DNA from: Sulfitobacter sp. SK012 | GTDB taxonomy: Bacteria; Pseudomonadota; Alphaproteobacteria; Rhodobacterales; Rhodobacteraceae | Length of the DNA: 64,000 nucleotides | Direction: 5' to 3' | Assembly (NCBI RefSeq): GCF_003352085.1 | Contig: NZ_CP025804.1 | Location: 4,340,001 to 4,404,000, forward strand | Shown here: positions 28,537 through 38,480 of the stretch, one piece after another | Layout: every line of letters starts with the position of its first letter | Numbering within the stretch: position 1 is the first letter of the stretch | Position numbers and translations under genes: made by a program | The notes under the pieces: model-generated | Database searches by the model: none | Told to the model about the DNA's origin: nothing | The model's input: only the letters and a program-made list of their open reading frames with translations

Positions 28537-29358
28537 GTGAGCGAAACACACCGTGGCCGCCAGACCAAAGACGGCATCCGCATTTACGACCCTTCAGATT
28601 TCGCCGGCATGCATGTCGCCGGACGTCTTGCAGCGACCATTTTGGATGAGGTCGCGGCACATGTCTTTGTGGGCCAGACCACCGGAGAGATTGACCGCAT
28701 TATCGAAGAAAAGGTCAACGCTGCTGGGGCAAAATCAGCGACGATTGGGTATAAGGGGTACAAGCATGCCAGCTGTATTTCGGTCAATCATGTGGTCTGT
28801 CATGGCATCCCGGGTGACAAAAAACTCAAGGACGGCGACATCCTTAACATCGACGTGACCGTGATCGTGGACGGGTGGTTCGGGGACACCAGCCGCATGT
28901 ATGTGGCCGGAAAATTGGCGCGCAAACCAGAGCGGTTGATCGAAGTGACCCACGAGGCGCTGATGCGCGGCATCGAAGTGGTCAAGCCGGGCAATACATT
29001 TGGTGACATTGGACACGCGATCCAAGCCTTTGTCGAAGGCAACCGCATGAGTGTTGTCACAGACTTCTGTGGCCACGGATTGGGCCGGGTCTTTCACTCG
29101 CCGCCCAATGTGCTGCATTACGGCCGTCCCGGCACCGGATCTGTGTTGGAACCCGGCATGTTTTTCACCATCGAGCCGATGGTCAATCTTGGCCGGGCAG
29201 AGACAAAAACCTTGGCTGACGATTGGACGGCGGTAACCCGCGACAAATCGCTTTCCGCACAATATGAGCATTCCATCGGCGTGACCGAAGACGGGTTTGA
29301 GATTTTTACGCTTTCACCGTCCGGTATGTTCCATCCGACCTACACCAAAAGCGATTAA
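28537..29358 (+). CDS. map: Methionine aminopeptidase, type I
   Basis: Map removes the N-terminal methionine from new proteins. All five metal ligands are visible: Asp in LNIDVTV, Asp in GDTSRM, His in CGHGLGRVFH, Glu in FTIEPM and Glu in YEHSIGV. The GTG at 28537 is chosen as start because GGAGAG stands 4 bases before it; the ATG at 28525 has no ribosome site and would itself be part of that purine tract. The protein is then 273 residues, normal for type I enzymes. Its end overlaps rsmD by four bases on the other strand. Confidence 0.94.
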   Translation: MSETHRGRQTKDGIRIYDPSDFAGMHVAGRLAATILDEVAAHVFVGQTTGEIDRIIEEKVNAAGAKSATIGYKGYKHASCISVNHVVCHGIPGDKKLKDGDILNIDVTVIVDGWFGDTSRMYVAGKLARKPERLIEVTHEALMRGIEVVKPGNTFGDIGHAIQAFVEGNRMSVVTDFCGHGLGRVFHSPPNVLHYGRPGTGSVLEPGMFFTIEPMVNLGRAETKTLADDWTAVTRDKSLSAQYEHSIGVTEDGFEIFTLSPSGMFHPTYTKSD

Positions 29359-29906
29359 GCGCGTTCCAACAACGTAACGTGAGTGTCCCCGTATTTGCGG
29401 GCATCAAGTCGGGTAAAACCCGGTGGTGCCCGCATCGGAGCGCTCTCTTCCCAAACGATCATCGCATCCTCAGCAATCCACTCCCCCTTTAGGGCGCTTT
29501 CCAAAGCTGCCTGCCCCATTGACTTGCCATAAGGTGGGTCAAGGAAAACCAGATCAAACGGGCCGCCATCGCAGCCCGGCAAATCCGTTGCATTAGCGCG
29601 CAGGAGTTTCACCTGATCTTGTACGCGTAACTTCTCCACGTTCTCGCCAATCAAGCGCTGCGCTACACGTCCATTTTCGACAAAACTGACGTGGCGCGCA
29701 CCCCGCGAAAGCGCTTCAAGACCAAGGGCACCCGTGCCGGCAAACAGATCCAGCACCCGTGCGCCAGAAATGACGTTGTGATGGGTCAGCATGGAAAATA
29801 GGCTTTCGCGCACCCGATCAGATGTCGGGCGCAGATGGGCTGCGGCATCGCCTTTACCCACGTCGGCAAGGGGGACGCCGCGGTTGGTACCCGCGATAAT
29901 CCTCAT
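29355..29906 (-). CDS. rsmD: 16S rRNA (guanine966-N2)-methyltransferase
   Basis: This 183-residue SAM methyltransferase starts with the family motif MRIIAGTNRGVPL, then has LRPTSDRVRESLFSML, the SAM-binding VLDLFAGTGALGLEALSRGA and the catalytic [N/D]PPY motif in FLDPPYGKSM. RsmD methylates G966 of 16S rRNA during 30S assembly. The start overlaps the stop of the ferredoxin reductase-like gene by four bases, so the two are coupled. Confidence 0.94.
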   Translation of the reverse strand: MRIIAGTNRGVPLADVGKGDAAAHLRPTSDRVRESLFSMLTHHNVISGARVLDLFAGTGALGLEALSRGARHVSFVENGRVAQRLIGENVEKLRVQDQVKLLRANATDLPGCDGGPFDLVFLDPPYGKSMGQAALESALKGEWIAEDAMIVWEESAPMRAPPGFTRLDARKYGDTHVTLLERA

Positions 29907-31111
29907 GCGCGCAGCAATGCCTTTAGATCAGTGCTAGGGTCCATGATAGCAGTCGGATCAGGCGATTTTCCACCTTCGATCAGACGTTTGCCGACCATGA
30001 ACCCGCGCGGGTCATTCATCGCATCCACGGCAAGCAAGTCATCGCCTCGGTAATACCAGATCGACAAACTATCCGCGTCCGTGCGCCGCGTGATCACCCG
30101 ATCATAGCCGGTGTTCAGGCCAGCGATCTGAAGTTTGACATCGTATTGATCAGACCAGAACCAAGGGGCTGCGACATATTCCTTGCCTGCGCCCATCAAA
30201 TTTGCCGCGACAACCTCGGCCTGTTCAATCGCGTTCGGCACACTTTCCAATCGGATGCGCCCACCACGATATGGGAACGACGTACAGTCCCCAGCGGCCC
30301 AGACATGCGGCGCACTGGTGCGGCCGTGCGCATCAACCTTGATCCCGTTTTTAATCTCGATTCCGGCTGTTTCCGCCAAACCCGTACCGGGCCTAATCCC
30401 AACACCCGCGATCACAAAATCAACGGCAAGCTCCGAGTGATCGTTCAGCATGGCACCAGTCACATTGACCTCACCCTGCAAATGATCAAGGCCGACACCT
30501 TCGCGGATATCAACGCCGTGCTTGGTATGCAGGTCGCGAAAGAAATCAGACGTCTCAGGGGCGGCCACGCGCTGCAAAATACGCTCGGACTGCTCAACCA
30601 ATGTGACTTTCAGACCAAGCTTGGACGCGACCGCGGCCGCCTCCAGTCCGATATAGCCACCACCGACGATCAACACCCGTGTGCCCTTGATAAAGCGGGG
30701 AGACATGGCATCGACATCTGACAGGTCCCGCACCACATGCACGCCCTCAAGCGCGCCGCCAATTGCACCGGGCAACCGGTTGGGCACAGACCCTGTTGTC
30801 AGGACCAGTTCGTCATATTCAAACGTCTCACTCGAGATGGAGATTTTGCGCGCGTCGATGTCTAGATGACTGACGGGGCGGCCCATGCGCAAATCGATGT
30901 CATGCTCGGAATAAAAGCTCTCTGGGCGCAAATAAAGGCGCTCAAGCGCCATGTCGCCCAGCAGATATGCTTTGGACAAGGGGGGGCGCTGATAAGGGGG
31001 TACAGGCTCAGCACCGATCAGCGTGACCTTGCCGTCAAACCCGTCATTCCGCAGCTTTGCCACGCAAGAGGATCCAGCCTGTCCGGCACCAACCACAACG
31101 ATATGTCGCAT
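29903..31111 (-). CDS. NAD(P)H-dependent ferredoxin reductase-type flavoprotein (rhodocoxin/putidaredoxin reductase family)
   Basis: This 402-residue protein has two Rossmann motifs, HIVVVGAGQAGSSCVAKL for FAD at the N-terminus and VLIVGGGYIGLEAAAVASKLG for NAD(P)H near residue 150. A FAD-phosphate motif ending VWAAGDCTSFPY lies near residue 280. The C-terminal domain with WFWSDQYDVKLQIAGL is typical of reductases feeding [2Fe-2S] ferredoxins of P450 or Rieske oxygenases. No such partner is encoded nearby. The start ATG (31109-31111) has GGGAG 7 bases upstream; the longer open frame upstream is not used. Confidence 0.87.
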   Translation of the reverse strand: MRHIVVVGAGQAGSSCVAKLRNDGFDGKVTLIGAEPVPPYQRPPLSKAYLLGDMALERLYLRPESFYSEHDIDLRMGRPVSHLDIDARKISISSETFEYDELVLTTGSVPNRLPGAIGGALEGVHVVRDLSDVDAMSPRFIKGTRVLIVGGGYIGLEAAAVASKLGLKVTLVEQSERILQRVAAPETSDFFRDLHTKHGVDIREGVGLDHLQGEVNVTGAMLNDHSELAVDFVIAGVGIRPGTGLAETAGIEIKNGIKVDAHGRTSAPHVWAAGDCTSFPYRGGRIRLESVPNAIEQAEVVAANLMGAGKEYVAAPWFWSDQYDVKLQIAGLNTGYDRVITRRTDADSLSIWYYRGDDLLAVDAMNDPRGFMVGKRLIEGGKSPDPTAIMDPSTDLKALLRA

Positions 31112-31198
31112 CAAAATCTCCCTTATCGGACTGGCCTTACTTCTCGGCCAAGCTACATCTGTCACCGAGACAAACACAATCATCAGAAGGCTCTAACC

Positions 31199-31687
31199 AT
31201 GACAATTTCTCAAGGCGATACGCTACCTGACGCGACACTTGTTGAACTGGGCGCAGATGGCCCCGCGCCAGTCAAGATGTCCGACAAAATCAATGGCCGG
31301 AAGGTTGTAATTTTTGCGGTACCTGGTGCCTATACCCCTACATGTCATTCCGCCCACGTGCCCAGCTTTGTGCGCACCAAGGGCCAGTTTGATGCCAAAG
31401 GCGTAGACGAGATTATCTGTGTTTCGGTCAATGACCCCTTCGTCATGAAAGCTTGGGGCGAGGCGACAGGTGCCACAGCTGCCGGGATCACAATGCTGGC
31501 GGATGCAGAATCCGAATTCACCAACGCTCTCGGCATGGCGTTTGACGCGCCTCCCGCTGGCCTCATCGCGCGCTCAAAGCGCTACGCGATGCTGGTTGAA
31601 AACGGCAAAGTGACCCTTTGGCAGCCTGAAGAGAACTCGGGCGTCTGTGAAATCTCAGGCGGCGAAAGCCTTTTGGCAAACATGTAA
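31199..31687 (+). CDS. Peroxiredoxin, Prx5/AhpC-TSA redoxin type
   Basis: This 162-residue thioredoxin-fold peroxidase has the active-site motif FAVPGAYTPTCHSAHVPSF with peroxidatic Cys49. Its overall length fits the Prx5 subfamily, which reduces hydrogen peroxide and organic peroxides. A later cysteine in SGVCEISGG may act in resolution. The frame is open for 111 codons before the chosen ATG, but AGAAGG 8 bases before ATG 31199 and the family N-terminus (MTISQGDTLPDATL) fix the start. It is divergent from the ferredoxin reductase-like gene. Confidence 0.92.
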   Translation: MTISQGDTLPDATLVELGADGPAPVKMSDKINGRKVVIFAVPGAYTPTCHSAHVPSFVRTKGQFDAKGVDEIICVSVNDPFVMKAWGEATGATAAGITMLADAESEFTNALGMAFDAPPAGLIARSKRYAMLVENGKVTLWQPEENSGVCEISGGESLLANM

Positions 31688-31695
31688 AACCAAAA

Positions 31696-31724
31696 GGGGC
31701 AGGCCCATGTATGGTGCCTGCCCC
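31696..31724. terminator. Hairpin terminator between the peroxiredoxin and mscS genes
   Basis: GGGGCAGGC (31696-31704) pairs with GCCTGCCCC (31716-31724). The loop can extend the helix through CCAT/ATGG with one bulged base. It lies between the convergent stops at 31687 and 31749. No long T-run follows on either side, but the stem is strong. Confidence 0.75.
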
Positions 31725-31748
31725 CTGTTAGCTTCAGCAGATTGAAGC

Positions 31749-32594
31749 TTAGCCGGACGTTTGAACAATCGTGCGTGTCGGGAACGGAATATCGACCCCA
31801 CCTGCGTCCAAAGCTTCTTTGACCTGACGCGTCATATCGGCGTGAAATCCGAAAAACTCGGACGCGTCGCACCAAACTCGCACCAGAAAATCGACGGAAC
31901 TATCGCCAAGGTTTGTTACCTGAACGAAAGGCTCTGGATCGCTCTTGGCGCGGCTATCAGCCATGATCGTGTCACGGATAATCTGCTCGGCGATCTTGAG
32001 ATTGGCACCGTATCCAACGCCAAACGTCCATTCCGCACGACGGGTATCGTTGGTGGAATAATTGGTGATTGTTGCGCCCCAAACGCCGGCGTTGGGGACA
32101 ATAACCTGTACGTTACTCAAATCGGCAAGCTCGGTGAAGTTTAGGCTGATATCGACAACAGTGCCCATTTTCCCTGCGACTTCAACGAAATCTCCAATTT
32201 TGATTGGCCGGAAAAGGATCAACATGACGCCTGCCGCCACGTTTGAGAGTGTCCCCTGAAGCGCCAAGCCAATCGCCAAACCTGCCGCACCAATGATCGC
32301 GACAATGGACGTTGTTTCGACACCAAATGTGTTGAGAACAAACATCGCCGTAAAGGCCAATATAAGATAGCGCGCGAACGAAGCCAGAAAGTTGAACAGC
32401 ATTTCGTCAAGATGTTTGTTGGCTTTGCCTATTTTTTGAATACGCCGCTGCGCCCAAACAGAAATGGTCCACCCCAGCAAAAGAATTAGCACGGCCCCCA
32501 ATACGGAGCCCGCAGCAGAGGCAATAAATTCAAACGAAAATAGGTCAGACAGAGTTTTGCCCTGCCAGATTTCGGCACTCAATAGTTGTTGCAT
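31749..32594 (-). CDS. mscS: Small-conductance mechanosensitive channel, MscS family
   Basis: This 281-residue membrane protein has three hydrophobic segments. The third carries the pore-lining Gly/Ala pattern AIIGAAGLAIGLALQGTLSN, followed by AAGVMLILFRPIKIGDFVEV, the start of the cytoplasmic beta domain. MscS channels open under membrane tension to release solutes on osmotic downshock. AGGAAG lies 6 bases before the ATG. It reads downstream of phhB with a 23-base gap, so they are probably cotranscribed. Confidence 0.92.
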   Translation of the reverse strand: MQQLLSAEIWQGKTLSDLFSFEFIASAAGSVLGAVLILLLGWTISVWAQRRIQKIGKANKHLDEMLFNFLASFARYLILAFTAMFVLNTFGVETTSIVAIIGAAGLAIGLALQGTLSNVAAGVMLILFRPIKIGDFVEVAGKMGTVVDISLNFTELADLSNVQVIVPNAGVWGATITNYSTNDTRRAEWTFGVGYGANLKIAEQIIRDTIMADSRAKSDPEPFVQVTNLGDSSVDFLVRVWCDASEFFGFHADMTRQVKEALDAGGVDIPFPTRTIVQTSG

Positions 32595-32617
32595 TGGTTC
32601 TTCCTGTATTTTGCTAT

Positions 32618-32914
32618 TTACCCTCGGAGACCGTCCATTTTGCGGGCCAACTTGACATCTAGTGCGCTTAATCCATCGACATCGTGGGTCGTCAATGTGA
32701 CTTTTACGCGGTTATAGACGTTCTCCCATTCTGGGTGGTGATTCCACTTTTCAGCCCAGATGGCAACACGGGTCATCCACCCAAAAGCATCGGCGAAATC
32801 AGCAAATTTATACTGTTTGGTGATCGCATCACGATCCTCCACAATGCTCCAGCCGCCCTCGATCAGCGGGTCAAGCAGTGTGCTGCGCGTCTCGGTGCTC
32901 AGTTTCTCTGTCAT
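32618..32914 (-). CDS. phhB: 4a-hydroxytetrahydrobiopterin dehydratase (pterin-4a-carbinolamine dehydratase)
   Basis: This 98-residue protein has the PCD signature [20 protein letters not shown], which contains the catalytic histidines. The enzyme dehydrates the 4a-carbinolamine formed by pterin-dependent aromatic amino acid hydroxylases; some bacterial members serve molybdopterin metabolism instead. No phenylalanine hydroxylase gene lies in the window. It overlaps the FemAB-like gene by four bases. Confidence 0.93.
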   Translation of the reverse strand: MTEKLSTETRSTLLDPLIEGGWSIVEDRDAITKQYKFADFADAFGWMTRVAIWAEKWNHHPEWENVYNRVKVTLTTHDVDGLSALDVKLARKMDGLRG

Positions 32915-34098
32915 TCCTGTTCCTCCACTTCAATTTTCTTAAATGGCCCGTAGTCCGTTAGTATTTCAATCTCTTGGTCCACAGCAGCCCGTTCTGCACC
33001 CAGGTAATCTGCAACCGCGCGGCCAAACCCCGGATCACGCATCCAGTGGAGCGACCATGTTGAGGTTGGCAAATACCCCCGCGCCAATTTGTGCTCGCCT
33101 TGCGCACCCGCCTCAACGGTCTTGAGGCCCATCGCAATCGCGATATCGATTGCGCGATAGTAGCACAGCTCGAAATGCAGGCAGGAGTGATGCTCACGGC
33201 AGCCCCAATACCGGCCGAATAACGCTTCAGCTCCGATAAAGTTCAGCGCGCCAGCAATCCAGTGCCCGTCACGCTTTGCCAACACCAGTGCGATGTCGTC
33301 CCTCAGCACCTCATGCGCGATGTCAAAGAACGCGCGCGTCAGATAGGGCTGCCCCCATTTGCGCGCACCTGTGTCTTGATAGAAATGCCAAAACGCATCC
33401 CAATGCTCAGGCTCGATCTGGTTGCCCGTGAAGGTTTCAATCGTGCCACCAAAACCCTGCGCAGTCTGGCGTTCCTTGCGGATAGTTTTGCGCTTTCGTG
33501 AGTTTAGATCGCCAAGGAATCCATCAAAATCTGCATAATCTCGATTGAGCCAATGAAACTGCTGGCTCTTCCGCGCCATCAGGCCATATGCCTCTGCCCG
33601 CTGCACTTCATCCTCCGTGCAGAATGTCACATTCAAAGAAGAAAGCCCGTTGTTCTCTGTCAGTTGGATGGCACCCTGTACCAAAGCAGCCAACCCTGCC
33701 TCCTCGAACCCAGGGCGGGTCAAAAACCGTCGTCCTGTCGCGGGAGTAAATGGCACGGCAATCTGCAGCTTGGGGTAAAACTGGCCACCTGCCCGTTCGT
33801 AAGCATGCGCCCAATTATGGTCAAAGATATACTCACCCTGACTATGCGACTTGGCATAAAGCGGTGCGACGCCGATCAACACACCATCAATCCGGGCAGT
33901 TAGATATTGCGGCTGCCAGCCAGTGCCTGGGCCTACACTGCCGCTATCTTCCAGCGCCTTGAGAAATCGGTGGGTGGTAAAGGGATCACGCGCGCGCGCG
34001 CCTTCAGCCGCTTCGGGACAGGCGCACGTATCCCACTCCGCCGCCGATATGTCAGCAAGCGAAGGAATTATCGAAATTTCGACCTGTTGATCGTTCAT
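32911..34098 (-). CDS. FemAB-like GNAT protein (PF04339/DUF482, COG3146)
   Basis: This 395-residue protein matches the peptidogalycan biosynthesis/FemAB-like group. It has [19 protein letters not shown] near the N-terminus, PAKHRF-like [35 protein letters not shown], the basic run [14 protein letters not shown] near residue 205, and the C-terminal [16 protein letters not shown] that marks the family. It has a double-GNAT fold and is thought to transfer an acyl or aminoacyl group, but its substrate is not established. It starts the phhB-mscS operon on the minus strand. Confidence 0.87.
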   Translation of the reverse strand: MNDQQVEISIIPSLADISAAEWDTCACPEAAEGARARDPFTTHRFLKALEDSGSVGPGTGWQPQYLTARIDGVLIGVAPLYAKSHSQGEYIFDHNWAHAYERAGGQFYPKLQIAVPFTPATGRRFLTRPGFEEAGLAALVQGAIQLTENNGLSSLNVTFCTEDEVQRAEAYGLMARKSQQFHWLNRDYADFDGFLGDLNSRKRKTIRKERQTAQGFGGTIETFTGNQIEPEHWDAFWHFYQDTGARKWGQPYLTRAFFDIAHEVLRDDIALVLAKRDGHWIAGALNFIGAEALFGRYWGCREHHSCLHFELCYYRAIDIAIAMGLKTVEAGAQGEHKLARGYLPTSTWSLHWMRDPGFGRAVADYLGAERAAVDQEIEILTDYGPFKKIEVEEQE

Positions 34099-34149
34099 GT
34101 TCCTGCCTTTTGACGCCTGCCTCTTAAACTGTGACCAACTGGCCTGTGT

Positions 34150-34911
34150 TCAAGGGCGGTGCTGCGCCGCATATCCCTCAAAGGTGATCGTATCGGCAAT
34201 TTTTCGGGCTTCGGCTTCTTCCCCAGCACTCCGAACCGTCCAACAGCAGATCACAGCTCCGTCCTGTTTGAGCGCCTTGACCCGCTGACGGTCCAGATCA
34301 TCGATGTCATGAGAGATAAAGCAGGCACCAACATCGTCGTAATCCGGAATGTCGCGCAAACGGTCACAGATCGGCTTGGGCAGCGGCCACTCGTCGTATA
34401 GATACCCGCTTGTCGTCAGCCCGCGCGGCACCGACGGCATGAGATCACGCATCAATGCTACTGAATGCGGATTGAACGACATCACCGCAACGTCCCCTGT
34501 GTAACCCACAAGCGCTTGCGCCGTTGCACGTTCCAATGGCCCGACGTTCTTGCCCATCGCTCCATCTTGGTCTTTGACCTCTATCACCACGGGCACCTGA
34601 CCAGCAATCAAATCAAGAATTTCAGACAGATTTGGAATGCCTTCATCATTGCCAATCAGCGGTATGCCAGCAAGCTCAGATGCACCGCGTAGACGCACAG
34701 GTCCTGTGGCTTTGGCCAGGCGATCCAACGCATAGTCATGAAATACGATCGCCACGTCATCTGCACTGAGTTGGACGTCGATTTCTATGCCATAGCCGGC
34801 AGCGATCGCGGCGCGGACCGCGGCACGGCTATTTTCGGGTCGCCCATCAGCGATATCATGCAAGGCCCGGTGCGCCAGCGGCACACGACTGAAACTGGGT
34901 GGCAAGGTCAT
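34150..34911 (-). CDS. Glycerophosphodiester phosphodiesterase family protein
   Basis: This 253-residue GDPD TIM-barrel has the metal and catalytic motif LAHRALHDIADGRPENS (the HR and E-N pair), then IEIDVQLSADDVAIVFHDYALDRL, with E/D ligands and the second catalytic histidine. It hydrolyses glycerophosphodiesters to glycerol-3-phosphate and an alcohol. No signal peptide is seen, so it acts in the cytoplasm. It is coupled to ridA by an ATGA overlap. Confidence 0.9.
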   Translation of the reverse strand: MTLPPSFSRVPLAHRALHDIADGRPENSRAAVRAAIAAGYGIEIDVQLSADDVAIVFHDYALDRLAKATGPVRLRGASELAGIPLIGNDEGIPNLSEILDLIAGQVPVVIEVKDQDGAMGKNVGPLERATAQALVGYTGDVAVMSFNPHSVALMRDLMPSVPRGLTTSGYLYDEWPLPKPICDRLRDIPDYDDVGACFISHDIDDLDRQRVKALKQDGAVICCWTVRSAGEEAEARKIADTITFEGYAAQHRP

Positions 34912-35366
34912 TTGACCTCAAAGATTCCCTCGATCTCAACGGCCACGCCCAATGGCAATGCGCCTGCGGACACAGCAGATCGCGCATGACGACCAGCATC
35001 GCCCAGAGCTTCGACTAGAAAATCAGACGCCCCGTTGATCACTTTGGGCTGATCTTTGAAATCGCCGTGAGAATTTACAAATCCCGTCAGCTTAACCACG
35101 CGCACCAAACGCTCGATATCGCCGCCACAGGCCGCTTTTACCTGCGCTAGCAAATTGATTGCACAGATGCGTGCCGCTGCAGCACCCGCGGCAACATCAA
35201 GATCATCACCGACTTTGCCGGTGATCAATCCGTCTGGCCCGTTGGAAATTTGGCCGGAAACATAAAGAGTACTGCCCACTTGAACGAAGGGAACATAGTT
35301 GGCGGCCGGAGCCGGGGCGTCAGGCAGTGAGACACCCAATTCGGCGAGGCGAGACGTGATACTCAT
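34908..35366 (-). CDS. RidA/YjgF-family protein
   Basis: This 152-residue protein belongs to the YjgF/YER057c/UK114 family: VQVGSTLYVSGQISNGPDG, ICAINLLAQVKAACGGDIERL and HARSAVSAGALPLGVAVEIEGIF, where the arginine of HARSAV is the usual imine-binding residue. Family members hydrolyse reactive enamine/imine intermediates from PLP enzymes. This longer form with an N-terminal SRLAELG helix is the YjgH/LPS subtype common in alphaproteobacteria. AAGGAAG before ATG 35366 fixes the start; an in-frame ATG 21 bases earlier is less likely. Confidence 0.9.
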   Translation of the reverse strand: MSITSRLAELGVSLPDAPAPAANYVPFVQVGSTLYVSGQISNGPDGLITGKVGDDLDVAAGAAAARICAINLLAQVKAACGGDIERLVRVVKLTGFVNSHGDFKDQPKVINGASDFLVEALGDAGRHARSAVSAGALPLGVAVEIEGIFEVK

Positions 35367-35439
35367 GGTGATCTTCCTTTGCGGCAATGTGTTTCCAGCG
35401 AAAGCTACCGGGGATCACGCCGAGCCGAAAGGGGGCAGA

Positions 35440-36747
35440 TCAGCTTTCGCGGAAAGCACGCACAAAATAGTCAGCCATAGGTTTGATCAGGTAGGCCATT
35501 GGGGACCGTTCAGCAGTTCGAATGAACGCATCCACAGGCATGCCCGGAACCAAAACGGTGCCCTCCGCCAACTTACCGAGTTCACCTGCATCAAGTGTTA
35601 TTTCAGCCCGGTAATAAGGCTGGCCTGTCGCATCATCTTCCAGCGCATCCGCCGATATCTGCACCACATGACCAGTAAGTTCGGGCGTCGATCGTTGATC
35701 GAGCGATGACAGGCGCAGTTTGACAGCTTGACCCACCGACACTTCATCCACGTGGATCGGTTGGACCCGCGCTGCAATCACCAACGGGCGGTCTTGGGGT
35801 ACCAGATACATCAAAGGATCTGCTGTACGGATCACCGAACGCGGCGTGCTCACCTGCATCGAATAAACAATGCCTGAGACTGGTGCCCGAATATCAAGCC
35901 GGTCAATCTCAGCCCGTAATGCGATGCGTTGTTCAATCAATTCCAATTCGCGATACCGCAAATCTCGCAACCGTGTGATTGCTTCTTCGCGCCCAGCGGT
36001 GCCCAACTTGAGGACCTCGATTTCCGTCTCAGTAACGCGACCACCGGCTTGTGCCTTGGACGCCGCAAGCTCGCCGATCTCGCCGCGCAAACGCGCCTGC
36101 TCCCGCTGCAGTCCAATAACAGTAGCCGCTTGAGCCAAACCTTGATCCAGTAGCGATTGCTGGCTTTTCAGCTGCTGCTCGATCAACTCTGCCTGCGTTG
36201 CAAGTGACGCTTCTTGCGCTTCAATTCCGATAATCTGATCTTCGATTTGGCCTCGACGCTTACCCAATTGCTCAATCTCGCGGGCAACTGAATTACGGCG
36301 CGCGGTAAACAGATTTCCTTGACCGTCCATCAGTTCCTGCAGGTCAGAATTGGCCAAACCTACAGCGATCAACTCTTCGTCAAAGGTGACTGTATCGGTC
36401 TCATCACGTTCCGCTTCCAGACGGCCACGACGCGCCATCAACTCAAAAAGCTGCCCTTCATTGATCGCCAATTGCGATGCGAGCTGTTGCGGATCAAGCC
36501 GGATCAAAAGCTCGCCTGCGGCGACGGTGTCGCCTTCTTTTACCAAGATTTCTGAGACGGTGCCGCCTGTGTCATGCTGCACGATCTGACGATTTTGCTC
36601 GACCTCGAGCCGTCCGGACGCAACAATTGCACCCGCGATGTTCGTGGTCACAGCCCAAGTCCCAAATCCACCAAAGAGAAGCGCCAAGCCGATAAAGCCA
36701 ATAAGGACTGGCCGCCAAGCCGACCAGCGGTTGTTTGAACTCTTCAT
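35440..36747 (-). CDS. Type I secretion periplasmic adaptor (HlyD/PrtE-type membrane fusion protein)
   Basis: This 435-residue adaptor has one N-terminal membrane segment ([20 protein letters not shown]). A lipoyl half-motif with [21 protein letters not shown] follows, then a long coiled-coil hairpin from about residue 100 to 285, the second lipoyl half ([12 protein letters not shown]) and a beta-barrel. It bridges an inner-membrane ABC exporter to a TolC-like channel. The start ATG at 36745-36747 has GGAGG 8 bases before it and overlaps the ABC gene stop; the longer upstream frame is rejected. No outer-membrane factor or RTX substrate gene lies in the window. Confidence 0.92.
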   Translation of the reverse strand: MKSSNNRWSAWRPVLIGFIGLALLFGGFGTWAVTTNIAGAIVASGRLEVEQNRQIVQHDTGGTVSEILVKEGDTVAAGELLIRLDPQQLASQLAINEGQLFELMARRGRLEAERDETDTVTFDEELIAVGLANSDLQELMDGQGNLFTARRNSVAREIEQLGKRRGQIEDQIIGIEAQEASLATQAELIEQQLKSQQSLLDQGLAQAATVIGLQREQARLRGEIGELAASKAQAGGRVTETEIEVLKLGTAGREEAITRLRDLRYRELELIEQRIALRAEIDRLDIRAPVSGIVYSMQVSTPRSVIRTADPLMYLVPQDRPLVIAARVQPIHVDEVSVGQAVKLRLSSLDQRSTPELTGHVVQISADALEDDATGQPYYRAEITLDAGELGKLAEGTVLVPGMPVDAFIRTAERSPMAYLIKPMADYFVRAFRES

Positions 36748-38480
36748 GTTACGCCTCCTGAATCTGCCGGTGCTTTCTTGAGCTGCTTGTGATTCTTGAC
36801 CATGCCAGCCAACACCTCGTCCTTTGGACCAAAGGCCATGCGCATCCCACCATCCAGCACCAACAGCGAGTCGCATTCCTGAATTGCCGCGGGTCGGTGT
36901 GCCATGATCATCACCGAACGTCCTGCCGCTTTCATCTCGCGGATTGCGTGATTAAGCGCTTGCGAGCCGACATTGTCGAGGTTCGAGTTAGGTTCATCGA
37001 GCACAACCAGCACCGGATCATCATAGAGCGCCCGTGCAAGCCCAATCCGCTGCATCTGCCCACCCGAAAGACGCACCTGCCCGGATTGGATCAACGTGTC
37101 GTAACCCTGCGGCAACTCTAGGATCATTTCATGGGCCGCGGCCATCTTGGCCGCGGCAACAACCTTTGCGTCGTCAGGGTTATCAGCCAATCGAGCAATG
37201 TTCTGGGCTATCGTGCCATCAAAAAGCTGCACGCGCTGGGGCAAATAACCGATATGGCGACCGAGTGTTTCGGTTCCGTAATGCTCAAGCGCGGCACTGT
37301 CCAAGCGAACCGAACCGCCTGCGGGGCGCCAAACACCTGTCAGCGTACGTGCCAAGGTTGATTTACCAGCACCAGACGGGCCAATCACGCCAACCGCCTG
37401 TCCTGGCTCAACAGTAAAGGTCACTGATTTGAGCGAAGCCTGTTTTTCGCCGGGCGGCACAACAGTCAGGTTGCGAGCCTGCAAAAGGGCTTTGGGCTTT
37501 GGCAATTCTGTGCGTGGCGGCTCTGGCGATACTGCGCCCAAAAGTTCCGCTAAATTGCCCCAAGCGCCCATACCACGTTGTACGATGGGCCATTGGTTCA
37601 ACGCCATCTCAACCGGTGCCAACGCGCGACCCAAAAGGATCGACCCCGCGATCATAGCTCCCGGTGTCAATTCATTCTTCAGGACCAAATAGGCGCCCAT
37701 GCCCAGCATCGCCGATTGCAAAATCAACCGCAGTGTTTTTGTCATTGATGTAAAGGTACCGCCCACATCAGTCGCCCGAACTTGGCTTTCAAGCGCGACG
37801 GTGCGCGCCTTTTGCCAACGGGTGAAGGCGGCATCGCGCATGCCCATCGCTTGGACAATCTCCGCTTCGGTACGGATTTGATCCGCCATTGCAGAGGCGG
37901 CTTGGCCCGACACGCCAGCTTTTGCTTGCGCATGCCGAGACAACATTTGGTTTGCCACAGCGATCAGCACTAAAAGCGCCGCACCCGCAAGCGCCAAGTA
38001 TCCAAGATAGGCGTGGAAAATGAAAATCCCCGCGAAAAAGATCGGTGTCCAAGGCAAGTCAAAGCCAGCCATAAAAACAGGCGACGTGATCAGGCGTTGA
38101 ACTGCCTCAAGATCGGCAAGGCCACCGTTGGTTTTGACATCAGGGGCCACGGCGGATTTACGCACAACCGCATCAAAGACACGTCGGTCCAGATCTTCTT
38201 GAAAGCGGGCACCGACGCGGGCCATGATACGACCGCGCGTATAGTCGAGGATGCCCATAATCGTGTACATAAATAGCACCAGCAACGATAACGCGATCAA
38301 CGTTTCCTGCGACCCAGAACCCAGAACGCGGTCGTAAACCTGCAGCATATACATCGGACCCGTAAGCATCAGCAGATTGGCAAACAAGCTAAAAAGCCCA
38401 ACTGTCCAATAGAGATATCTACTGCGCTTGCGCACCTCGCGCAGCTCTGCTCGACCGTTCTTCACGAGATCGCTCATCAT
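36744..38480 (-). CDS. Type I secretion ABC transporter (PrtD-like permease/ATPase)
   Basis: This 578-residue protein fuses a six-helix membrane domain (first segment [19 protein letters not shown]) to a nucleotide-binding domain with Walker [10 protein letters not shown] near residue 360, signature [15 protein letters not shown] and Walker [14 protein letters not shown]. Length and the RYLYWTVG... start match the PrtD/LipB group, which lacks the N-terminal C39 peptidase-like domain of HlyB. It therefore should export proteins with uncleaved C-terminal signals. GAAAGG stands 5 bases before the first ATG; a second ATG follows at once. Confidence 0.92.
   Translation of the reverse strand: MMSDLVKNGRAELREVRKRSRYLYWTVGLFSLFANLLMLTGPMYMLQVYDRVLGSGSQETLIALSLLVLFMYTIMGILDYTRGRIMARVGARFQEDLDRRVFDAVVRKSAVAPDVKTNGGLADLEAVQRLITSPVFMAGFDLPWTPIFFAGIFIFHAYLGYLALAGAALLVLIAVANQMLSRHAQAKAGVSGQAASAMADQIRTEAEIVQAMGMRDAAFTRWQKARTVALESQVRATDVGGTFTSMTKTLRLILQSAMLGMGAYLVLKNELTPGAMIAGSILLGRALAPVEMALNQWPIVQRGMGAWGNLAELLGAVSPEPPRTELPKPKALLQARNLTVVPPGEKQASLKSVTFTVEPGQAVGVIGPSGAGKSTLARTLTGVWRPAGGSVRLDSAALEHYGTETLGRHIGYLPQRVQLFDGTIAQNIARLADNPDDAKVVAAAKMAAAHEMILELPQGYDTLIQSGQVRLSGGQMQRIGLARALYDDPVLVVLDEPNSNLDNVGSQALNHAIREMKAAGRSVMIMAHRPAAIQECDSLLVLDGGMRMAFGPKDEVLAGMVKNHKQLKKAPADSGGVT

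Noticed and set aside
30866..31198. Extension of the peroxiredoxin by 111 residues upstream
   Set aside because: The extra part lies inside the divergent reductase gene, and a strong ribosome site supports ATG 31199.
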